Shown here: positions 1 through 5,300 of the stretch, piece after piece
Numbering within the stretch: the stretch's first letter is position 1
How the letters are laid out: each line of letters begins with the position of its first letter
Assembly (NCBI GenBank): GCA_003452695.1
Contig: DMNP01000289.1
Location: forward strand, 1 to 5,328
Reading direction: 5' to 3'
DNA from: Eggerthellaceae bacterium
GTDB lineage: Bacteria; Actinomycetota; Coriobacteriia; Coriobacteriales; Eggerthellaceae
DNA: 5,328 nucleotides
The notes under the pieces: generated by a model
Databases searched by the model: none
What the model was told of the DNA's origin: nothing
Seen by the model: the letters and a program-made list of their open reading frames with translations, nothing else
Made by a program: the position numbers and the translations under genes

Positions 1-1
1 C

Positions 2-1333
2 CTGACGACCGAATCGCTCGACCGCGCGTTCGCCCGCGCCGTGGAGGTGTCCTTCCAGGCAGTGCGCAAGCCGGTGGAAGGCACGATACTCACCGTGCTG
101 AAGGACACGGCTGCTGCGGCGAAGCATGCCCAGAAGAAGAAGCTGGAGCTGACCGAAGCGCTGGAGGGAATCGTTAAGGAAGCGTATGCATCGGTGCAGC
201 GCACGCCCGAACTGCTCGCCGTCCTGAAGGAGAACAACGTGGTGGACGCGGGCGGTTTCGGCCTGGCCATCCTCATCGACGGCTTCGTGTCGTCGCTCCT
301 GGGCAAGGACAGTTTCGTTGCAGACGAATTCGAGTTCGCGCCGAAGACCGAGCCCAAGGTGGAAATCGAGCACATCGAGGACTGGGAGGGTTCCCAGTAC
401 CGCTACTGCAACGAGTTCCTGGTTCATTCCGACACGCTCGACCGCGAAGAGGCGCTCGACTTCCTTTCCACGATGGGCGATTGCGAGCTGTGCGTGGGCA
501 GCAACCCGCGCTTCAAGGTGCATGTGCATTCAAACACGCCCGACAAGGTTCTGGCATACTTCCTGGAACGCGGCCAGATTTTCGAGGTGTTCATCCACAA
601 CATGGACCTGCAGAGCATCGAGCGCAACGACAAGCTCGTGGCCGAGCAACAGGCCGAGGAAGAAGTGCCCCCGAAGACCTTCGGCGTCGTGGCCGTGGCG
701 GCGGGCGAGGGCAACGCGAAGATTCTGGAAAGCCTGGGTGTGGACGTGGTGGTGTCTGGCGGCCAGACCATGAACCCTTCCACTGCCGACCTGCTGGATG
801 CCGTGGCGGCATGCCATGCCGAAAGCGTCATCATCCTGCCCAACAATTCGAACATCGTCATGGCCGCGAACACGGCGGCCGAGCTTGCCGAGGTGAACTG
901 CGGCGTCGTGCCGACCAAGAGCGTGCCCCAAGCGTTCTCGGCGCTGTTCGGCTACGATCCCGATGCGTCGCTGGAAGACAACCTGGAAGCCATGGGCGAT
1001 GCGTTCGGCGAAGTGAAGACCGGCGAAGTGACCACCGCCATTAAGGATTCGCACGATTCGCAGGGCAACCCCATCGCAGAAGGCGACGTCATCGGCATCG
1101 CCGACGGTTCCATCGATGCGGTCGGCTCGTCCATTTCCGACGTGGTCATGGATCTGCTCGTCCAGATGGAGGCCGAGGAAGCCGACACGTGCACGGTGCT
1201 TGCGGGCGAGGATTTCGACGACGAGTCGCTCGACGCGCTGGTGCAGCGCATCGAGGAAACCTACGAGGACATAGAAATCGACGCCCACCGCGGCGACCAG
1301 CCCCTGTACCCGGTCATCTTCTCGGTGGAATAG
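2..1333 (+). CDS. fakA: Fatty acid kinase FakA (DhaL/DAK2 family), 5'-truncated by the window edge
   Basis: FakA is a cytosolic kinase that phosphorylates fatty acids bound to a DegV-type FakB carrier, giving acyl-phosphate for phospholipid synthesis. The frame is open to the window edge, and residues before the GTG at 41 (LTTESLDRAFARAV) continue the family alignment, so that GTG is internal. By comparison with ~550-aa relatives, roughly the first 110 residues, including the Mg/ATP-binding aspartate loop, lie outside. Visible are the second half of the DAK2 domain (KPVEGTILTV at 68-97, VVDAGG near 239-256), then the middle domain with YCNEF (Cys codon at 407) and KVHVH (His codons 521 and 527). 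That Cys/His/His set matches the zinc site reported for S. aureus FakA, as I recall it. Next comes the C-terminal DegV-like domain with SGGQTMNPST (about 755-784), NNSNI (about 842) and PTKSVPQA (about 911). It ends at TAG 1331-1333. No recG-like gene follows, although fakA is often next to recG; here it faces a convergent gene. The frame is intact with no damage seen. FakB is not in the window. Confidence 0.88.
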   Translation: MTTESLDRAFARAVEVSFQAVRKPVEGTILTVLKDTAAAAKHAQKKKLELTEALEGIVKEAYASVQRTPELLAVLKENNVVDAGGFGLAILIDGFVSSLLGKDSFVADEFEFAPKTEPKVEIEHIEDWEGSQYRYCNEFLVHSDTLDREEALDFLSTMGDCELCVGSNPRFKVHVHSNTPDKVLAYFLERGQIFEVFIHNMDLQSIERNDKLVAEQQAEEEVPPKTFGVVAVAAGEGNAKILESLGVDVVVSGGQTMNPSTADLLDAVAACHAESVIILPNNSNIVMAANTAAELAEVNCGVVPTKSVPQAFSALFGYDPDASLEDNLEAMGDAFGEVKTGEVTTAIKDSHDSQGNPIAEGDVIGIADGSIDAVGSSISDVVMDLLVQMEAEEADTCTVLAGEDFDDESLDALVQRIEETYEDIEIDAHRGDQPLYPVIFSVE

Positions 1334-1380
1334 GGGGCGCGCCAACGGGCCGCACCACGGACGGCCGGTCTGGAATGACC

Positions 1381-1456
1381 GAAACCGCGCATTTCGCGCA
1401 ATCTGATGCAATTCGAGCGCGCAGCTGCATGAGATTGCACGTTTTGCGCGGTTTTT
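1381..1456 (+). terminator. Long hairpin with T5 tail, probable fakA terminator
   Basis: Arms 1381-1410 and 1426-1455 pair at 25 of 30 positions (one G·T pair at the base; mismatches at 1405/1431, 1397/1439 and 1392-1394/1442-1444) around a 15-nt loop. The outer stem is GC-rich (ACCGCGCA) and the right arm runs into TTTTT at 1452-1456. It begins 47 nt after the fakA stop codon, a usual place for intrinsic termination. It is also the left half of the 200-bp repeat, so termination may be a secondary use of a mobile palindrome. Confidence 0.55.
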
Positions 1457-1505
1457 CATGAGATGCAACAATCGCGAACTGGGGAAACTCTTTTCAGGCC
1501 GCTGC

Positions 1506-1579
1506 AAAACCGCACATTTCGCGTAATCTGATGCAGCTGCGCGCGGGAAATGCATCAGATTGCGCGAAATGCGCGGTTT
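1506..1579 (-). terminator. Long hairpin with T4 tail on the minus strand, possible terminator of the YgjP-like gene
   Basis: Arms 1507-1535 and 1551-1579 pair over 29 positions with 27 Watson-Crick pairs, one T·G (1524/1562) and one A·C (1514/1572), around a 15-nt loop (1536-1550). Read on the minus strand, the stem ends in GCGG followed by TTTT (1509-1506). A transcript from the convergent minus-strand gene, whose stop is at 1685, would meet this hairpin about 105 nt downstream. It is the right half of the 200-bp repeat. Confidence 0.42.
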
Positions 1580-1580
1580 C

Positions 1581-1684
1581 ACGGGTTCGGCGCCACCGGG
1601 GATGTGCCTCGCCGGTAGGGATGCGTCGGCGTGCGGGTGGCTGCGGCCTGCAGATGGCCAGGCGCTTGGCTTGGCCGCGTCTAC
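1581..1684. other. Intergenic remainder without recognisable gene
   Basis: This GC-rich stretch separates the 200-bp repeat from the stop codon of the YgjP-like gene. It contains only short, weak palindromes (for example ACCGG at 1592 facing CCGGT, and GGCC-TGCAGAT-GGCC near 1645-1659). I see no start codon with a ribosome binding site leading into a gene-like frame, and no RNA gene. Confidence 0.5.
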
Positions 1685-2449
1685 CTACTGATAGCAATAG
1701 GGCGCCGGGCGTTCGGCCAGGATGCGCCGGGCGTTCTCCCATCCGGGCACGATGCGCTGCAAGTGCGCCTGCATTTCCTCGGGCGGCAGCTCCGATCGCT
1801 TCTCCAGCTCTTTCCAGATGGCGTAGACCAGGCAGTCAACGGGGTAGGGGATGATGTCGGTCGAAAGCCAGAGCGCTCCCGCATCGCTGCTTGTCCAACG
1901 CCCGCGCATCGCGCGCATGCGCACGGGCGGTGCGGCGGTTCCGGGGGCGAGGATCTTCGCGAAATCGTCCGCCAGGCCCCGGGCGTTCTTCAGTATGATG
2001 GCCTCGGCATAGCTGTTGAAAGCAACTTTGGCCTCGTCGTAGTTCTTGGGATGCACCACGTACAGCGTTATCAGGCTGACGTTTCCGTTCACCGAGTACT
2101 TGGCCGTGGCTCTTCCGCGCGCAGCCGATTTCATCTTGCGCGAACCCAGCGGATACACCCGCAATTGGAATGGGCGGCCCAGCACATAGGCCACGTCGCC
2201 GGTCATGTAGCGGCATTTCCCGTACGTCGCCTTCGCGAAGCGCTTCTGCATGTCGGCGCGCAGCTCTTCGACTTCGGCAACGTGCTTCGCGAAGAACTGC
2301 ACGATTTCCTCGGGCTCCATGGCGCGCGGTGCCATCACGTACGGAGAGGCCTCGGGTGGCTTCAGGGCGATGAACACCTCGCGCATGGCTGCGCGGTATA
2401 TGGGCACGTCCGTGCCGTTGTACGAAATCTGCTCCCGTTTTTCAGCCAT
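1685..2449 (-). CDS. YgjP/DUF45-like protein lacking the metallopeptidase zinc ligands
   Basis: This complete 254-aa protein follows the layout of YgjP-like (DUF45) zinc metallopeptidases. The N-terminus (residues 8-70: an ISYNG...VPIYRA strand, then a VMAPRAMEPEEI helix) resembles the family's 'xxRSxR...VxVPxxxS' start. YVLGRPFQLRVY (88-99) matches the usual YLGxxYxLxV. RMRAMRGRW (177-185) matches the RxMxxxWGSC block, with TSS in place of GSC. The segment VYAIWKELEK (208-217) then aligns with YVVIHELCH: both histidines are lysine (K213, K217) while Glu-214 and Leu-215 remain. The third ligand, normally in NHSxxFW, falls on Pro-222, and VPGW (234-237) fits the closing MPDY/W. Peptidase activity is therefore unlikely; a binding or structural role is inferred. 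No signal peptide or membrane segment is seen. ATG 2449 is preceded by GAAAGG (2457-2462) at 7 nt. The frame is intact and long, so this looks like an expressed protein rather than a decayed gene. The family call rests on motif matching by eye. Confidence 0.72.
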   Translation of the reverse strand: MAEKREQISYNGTDVPIYRAAMREVFIALKPPEASPYVMAPRAMEPEEIVQFFAKHVAEVEELRADMQKRFAKATYGKCRYMTGDVAYVLGRPFQLRVYPLGSRKMKSAARGRATAKYSVNGNVSLITLYVVHPKNYDEAKVAFNSYAEAIILKNARGLADDFAKILAPGTAAPPVRMRAMRGRWTSSDAGALWLSTDIIPYPVDCLVYAIWKELEKRSELPPEEMQAHLQRIVPGWENARRILAERPAPYCYQ

Positions 2450-2456
2450 GTCGAAG

Positions 2457-2462
2457 CCTTTC
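2457..2462 (-). promoter_or_regulatory. Ribosome binding site of the YgjP-like gene
   Basis: GAAAGG on the minus strand lies 7 nt upstream of the ATG at 2449-2447 and supports that start. No other in-frame start nearby has a comparable site. Confidence 0.55.
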
Positions 2463-2491
2463 GGTCTAAGCCAATCGATTCGTAACAGTTC

Positions 2492-2520
2492 ACTTTATGC
2501 AGCCCGGCGGGCTGAGGCAA
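2492..2520 (-). promoter_or_regulatory. Candidate promoter of the YgjP-like gene with a palindrome in its spacer
   Basis: On the minus strand TTGCCT (2520-2515) and TAAAGT (2497-2492) are separated by exactly 17 nt, each matching a sigma-70 box at 4 of 6 positions. The spacer contains GCCCGCCGGGC (2512-2502), a near-perfect palindrome. Transcription would begin near 2485, giving a leader of about 35 nt that contains the ribosome binding site. The boxes are weak and the same bases belong to the long inverted repeat, so this is a suggestion only. Confidence 0.3.
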
Positions 2521-2613
2521 GGGGGTGCGAGCGATTCTGCAGGCACATTTCCTGATAAATTCAAAAGCAAAGCCGAAGCCAAGCGAACAACCCCTTGCCC
2601 CAGCCCGCCGGGC
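2502..2613. repeat. 23-bp inverted repeat with 66-nt spacer between the two minus-strand genes
   Basis: 2502-2524 (GCCCGGCGGGCTGAGGCAAG followed by GGG) pairs with 2591-2613 at 22 of 23 positions. The single mismatch, 2515 A against 2600 C, becomes a U·G pair in a minus-strand transcript, so the RNA stem would be unbroken in that direction. Each arm carries its own small palindrome (GCCC-GGC-GGGC or its complement). The 66-nt spacer is noticeably more AT-rich than its surroundings. The right arm also forms the terminator with 2620-2627, so the two structures compete for the same bases. Confidence 0.7.
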
Positions 2614-2627
2614 AGTCGAGCAAGGGG
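2591..2627 (-). terminator. Rho-independent terminator of the GGDEF-EAL gene
   Basis: On the minus strand CCCCTTGC (2627-2620) pairs perfectly with GCAAGGGG (2598-2591), with an inner GCCC-GGC-GGGC hairpin in the 21-nt loop, followed by a short T-rich tail TTGTT (from about 2588 downward). It lies 50 nt after the stop codon of the EAL gene. The tail is poor in T, so efficiency is uncertain. Confidence 0.55.
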
Positions 2628-2676
2628 GGCGTGTGAACCCTGTTGCAATCCATTCACGTGCGCAGGTCGCCGCCCG

Positions 2677-5058
2677 CTATGCCATCGGGCCCGGCTTGGC
2701 AACGGCAAGGACCGCAACGGTAACGGCCGTCACGCCGGATACGGGATTCTTTCCCGTGCAGCAAACATAGGAATGCACGGTCGATCCGTCGAACATCGTC
2801 TCGTCCACGATGTGCCGCTCGCCGTTCGCAGCGCACTGGCGTATGGCCCGCGTGAACACGCTGTCGCCCTGTTCGTCGGCCTTCGGGTAGGGCACCTGTT
2901 CGTTCAGGTGCACGTCGCCGAAGATGCCTTCCATGAAACCGCGGTACGATTCGTTGCAGCGCTTCACCGCAAACCATTCGTCCGCGACCTCCACGATGGC
3001 CATCGGCAGCACGTCGAAGTACTCGCGCAGCCCGTCGTCTTCGGCGCCATGCGCCACCGAGGCAAGGTCGTACAGGTTCACGCGCCCGACGGTCGCGCAG
3101 TATTCCGCCTCGTCGGGGTTTTCGAAGCCGATGGCGATGCCCTTCTCGTAGCGGGCCAGGATGTCGTCGACCGGCGTGGGGCGCGCGTAATAGAAGCCCT
3201 GCAGCTTGCTGCAGCCTATTTCGCGCAGGAAATCCACCTGCTCCCTGGTCTCCACGCCTTCGCACACCGTTTCGATGTTCAGCCCCATGGCCATCTTCAC
3301 CAGCTGCGACACTATAAAGCGGCTTCTCGCGCCGTTGTCGAATTGGCGCATGAAGCGCATGTCCAGTTTTATCAGGTCGAAGTGCAGGCTTTGCAGGTAG
3401 TCCAGCGACGAATACTCGCTGCCGAAGTCGTCCATCCACACCTTGAATCCCAAATCGTGGAGCCGCTCGACCTGCGTCCGCATGTAATCGAAGTCGAGTC
3501 CCATGGCCGTCTCGGTAATCTCGAGGTTCACCATGTTGCGGCTGATGCCTGCTGCATCCACGCGCATGCGAACCTCTTCCACGATGTCGCAGGCCTCGAA
3601 GTCCGACCGCGACAGGTTTATGGATGCGGGCACGACGTGAAGCCCCGCGTTTCGCATGCGCTGCATCTTGGCCAACGTTTGCTCGAGCACGGCGAGGTCA
3701 AGCTTGTAGGCCAGCTTGGCATCTTCCAGGGCGGGCACGAAGTCGGCGGGCGAGAGCAGCCCCCGTTCGGGATCGACCCACCGCGCGAGCGATTCCTCGT
3801 CGCACACTTTCCCGGTCCAGGTGCGCACGATGGGCTGGTAATACACCTGAATCCACCCCTCCGTGATGGCGCGGTCGATGTTGTTTATGGCGTACTGGCG
3901 CCGTTCCGTCTGCTCCAACATCTCGGCGTCGAAATAGCAGTAGGTGGAATGGGAATCGACCGCGCACTTCCTGCTTGCCAACTTCGCGCGGTCGCACCTG
4001 GTGCTCACATCCGCTTCGCCCAGCTCGTCGGTGTAAACGCCGATTCGAAGCGGAATGGTTTTGCTGTCGTTCAGGCGTGCATATGCTGCCATGAAAGCGT
4101 CCAGGCGCTCGTTCAGGTTCGCATCGTGGGTGGATACGACGAAGTGGTCCTGCCCGAAACGGCTGCAGTTCTCGTGGCCGAAGGATTGCGCCAGCAAGTT
4201 GGCGATTTCCTTCAACAGCTTGTCGCCTTCGGCAAATCCCCATTTCCGGTTGTAGAACTTCATGCCGCTTACGTCCACGTACACCATGGCCGGGCGCTTC
4301 CCCTCCGCGATCATCGCGGTGCGCGCGGGTTCTGCCGTTTCGAAGAAGTAGGCCATCGTGGCAAGCCCGGTCAGCGAATCGTAGCGGCTCGCTTCCAGCA
4401 TGCGCTGAGCATACCGCGCCTCGGATCGCGAGAATCGCGCCATTACCACGACGGCCACCAGGGCAAGCAGAAACGAGGCAACGGCGTTCACGATGGCCAG
4501 GCGCTCTATCGATGCGGCGCGGTCCTCGTACCATCCGGCGTTGAAGTCCACGGCCACGATGCCTCCCACGTGCCCCTGCGAATCGAACACCGGGCAATAG
4601 GCGCTGTAGAAGCGGCCCCATCGGTCTTCGTAGGGTTGAAGGTCGACGGCTGCCGTGCCTTGCGATGCCTCTTTCATGGCGCTGGTGGTCTTCGCGGTCT
4701 CGCCGAACGCCGCCGGATCGTCGGAGGGGTCGATGGTGAATTCGAAGCTGCCGTCCGGCCTTTCGCGCACGCAGTAGATGAACGCCAGGTCCACGTTGTC
4801 CTTGAAGGCGAGCAACACGTTCATGGTCCGCTCGTAGTCGGGCGTTGCGGCGTCGGCGGCACTCATCGTCTTCAGGGCGTCGCCATCCACCAACTCGGCG
4901 GCAGCAGATGCGACGTCCATCATGCGTGCGCGAATCTGCTCGGCCATGGCGTGCTCCGTCTCCCGGGCAAGCCAGAACCCCAGAATCGTGTTCGCAACGA
5001 GCAGCACGACCACCAGCACGACGCTCTGAACGCGCAGCGTGGCTTTACCCGACGCCAT
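2677..5058 (-). CDS. Membrane sensor with Cache-like, degenerate GGDEF, intact EAL and C-terminal PAS-like domains; predicted c-di-GMP phosphodiesterase
   Basis: Start ATG 5058 has GAGGGGG close upstream; the frame stays open to GTG 5103, but that start lacks a ribosome site. This gives 793 aa. TM1 is about residues 12-31 and TM2 about 187-208. Between them lies a ~155-aa extracytoplasmic domain ending YSAYCPVFDSQGHVGGIVAVDF, typical of Cache sensors. The GGDEF domain (about 226-385) starts DSLTGL, but its signature is GQDHF (302-306), the metal-site DxD is D262-V-S and no RxxD inhibitory site is seen, so cyclase activity is unlikely. The EAL domain (about 392-645) begins VYYQPI and keeps the catalytic set: E422 (as ESL), N481, E513, D543-D544, K564, E600 and Q620. 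Hydrolysis of c-di-GMP to pGpG is predicted. Loop 6 reads DDFGSEYSSL, with Glu where Gly is usual. Residues ~675-785 look like a PAS fold (YFDVLPMAIVEV, NESYRGFM). Signals at the outer membrane face probably modulate turnover in the cytoplasm. Neighbouring genes give no pathway clue. Confidence 0.9.
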   Translation of the reverse strand: MASGKATLRVQSVVLVVVLLVANTILGFWLARETEHAMAEQIRARMMDVASAAAELVDGDALKTMSAADAATPDYERTMNVLLAFKDNVDLAFIYCVRERPDGSFEFTIDPSDDPAAFGETAKTTSAMKEASQGTAAVDLQPYEDRWGRFYSAYCPVFDSQGHVGGIVAVDFNAGWYEDRAASIERLAIVNAVASFLLALVAVVVMARFSRSEARYAQRMLEASRYDSLTGLATMAYFFETAEPARTAMIAEGKRPAMVYVDVSGMKFYNRKWGFAEGDKLLKEIANLLAQSFGHENCSRFGQDHFVVSTHDANLNERLDAFMAAYARLNDSKTIPLRIGVYTDELGEADVSTRCDRAKLASRKCAVDSHSTYCYFDAEMLEQTERRQYAINNIDRAITEGWIQVYYQPIVRTWTGKVCDEESLARWVDPERGLLSPADFVPALEDAKLAYKLDLAVLEQTLAKMQRMRNAGLHVVPASINLSRSDFEACDIVEEVRMRVDAAGISRNMVNLEITETAMGLDFDYMRTQVERLHDLGFKVWMDDFGSEYSSLDYLQSLHFDLIKLDMRFMRQFDNGARSRFIVSQLVKMAMGLNIETVCEGVETREQVDFLREIGCSKLQGFYYARPTPVDDILARYEKGIAIGFENPDEAEYCATVGRVNLYDLASVAHGAEDDGLREYFDVLPMAIVEVADEWFAVKRCNESYRGFMEGIFGDVHLNEQVPYPKADEQGDSVFTRAIRQCAANGERHIVDETMFDGSTVHSYVCCTGKNPVSGVTAVTVAVLAVAKPGPMA

Positions 5059-5060
5059 TT

Positions 5061-5067
5061 CCCCCTC
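5061..5067 (-). promoter_or_regulatory. Ribosome binding site fixing the start of the GGDEF-EAL gene
   Basis: GAGGGGG on the minus strand is followed by AA and the ATG at 5058, leaving 5 nt between the GAGG core and the start codon. The other in-frame starts, ATG 5082 and GTG 5103, have no purine-rich site at a usable distance. Confidence 0.6.
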
Positions 5068-5107
5068 GCCCCTTTTCCGCATGGTGCCGAAACAGACAAA
5101 CACACGT

Positions 5108-5113
5108 ATTCTA
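5108..5113 (-). promoter_or_regulatory. Possible -10 box (TAGAAT) of the GGDEF-EAL gene
   Basis: TAGAAT on the minus strand matches TATAAT at 5 of 6 positions inside a small AT-rich island (5106-5120) of an otherwise GC-rich region, about 50 nt before the chosen ATG. No convincing -35 box is found 16-18 nt upstream (CTGGAT at the 17-nt position). If it is real, transcription starts near 5100, which would exclude the GTG at 5103 as a start. Confidence 0.25.
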
Positions 5114-5169
5114 CTCTAAATCGGCCGCGTATCCAGAACGGACGGAATGAAGGTCGTCCCGTTCCAGAT

Positions 5170-5236
5170 GGCACCCTGTTACTGCCCACGGCCCGTCCCC
5201 GCCGCTGGCCAGGCCGTGGACAGTAACGGCACCCTG
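5170..5236. repeat. 18-bp palindrome bordered by a 9-bp direct repeat
   Basis: 5176-5193 pairs with 5212-5229 over 18 positions, with one C·A mismatch (5185/5220) and one T·G pair (5177/5228), around an 18-nt loop (5194-5211). The direct repeat GGCACCCTG occurs at 5170-5178 and again at 5228-5236, overlapping the palindrome's outer ends. Neither side has a T-run, so it is a poor intrinsic terminator. It sits upstream of the GGDEF-EAL gene and could be a protein-binding site, a REP-type palindrome or the scar of a small element. Confidence 0.6.
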
Positions 5237-5300
5237 GACTCGTATATGCTAGTCAGGTGGGGCTGTAGCGGATGCTTCTGTTACACCCCCTCTTCCGCGT

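Larger units (their letters stand above)
1381..1580. repeat. 200-bp MITE/REPIN-like element with perfect 30-bp terminal inverted repeats
   Basis: Positions 1381-1410 (beginning GAAACCGCGCATTTCGCGCA and ending ATGCA) are the exact reverse complement of 1551-1580, 30 of 30 bases, and the match stops at both ends. Two further copies of the same unit lie inside: 1426-1455 (inverted) and 1506-1535 (direct), which differ from each other at about 7 of 30 positions. The four units alternate in orientation, so each neighbouring pair folds into a hairpin: 1381-1455 and 1507-1579, both with 15-nt loops. Each unit also has a small internal palindrome, GCGC-ATTTC-GCGC. There is no ORF inside that I would call a gene. 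This architecture is that of REP/BIME or REPIN elements and non-autonomous MITEs. No transposase or RAYT gene is in the window. No clear target-site duplication was found at the borders. Confidence 0.8.

Noticed and set aside
41..43. GTG at 41 as the fakA start
   Set aside because: The frame stays open to the window edge and the upstream residues continue the DAK2 domain; no ribosome binding site precedes it.
1381..1580. A CRISPR array
   Set aside because: The repeated units alternate in orientation and are spaced by only 15 and about 50 nt; CRISPR repeats are direct with even spacers, and no cas gene is present.
530..1582. A 350-codon minus-strand open frame over fakA
   Set aside because: It is the codon-aligned antisense shadow of fakA, its start lies in the repeat element, and it has no family motif.
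1631..2485. A 284-codon plus-strand open frame over the YgjP-like gene
   Set aside because: It is also a codon-aligned antisense shadow; the minus-strand product has recognisable family motifs and a ribosome binding site.
5059..5103. Starting the GGDEF-EAL gene at GTG 5103 or ATG 5082
   Set aside because: Neither has a ribosome binding site, the GTG may lie at the very start of the transcript, and ATG 5058 has GAGGGGG and gives a normal short cytoplasmic N-terminus before TM1.
2497..5226. A 909-codon open frame on the plus strand across the GGDEF-EAL gene
   Set aside because: It shares codon boundaries with the minus-strand gene, so its stops could arise only opposite TTA, CTA or TCA codons, which are rare in GC-rich genes. 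The product shows no recognisable domains, while the minus strand has clear ones.
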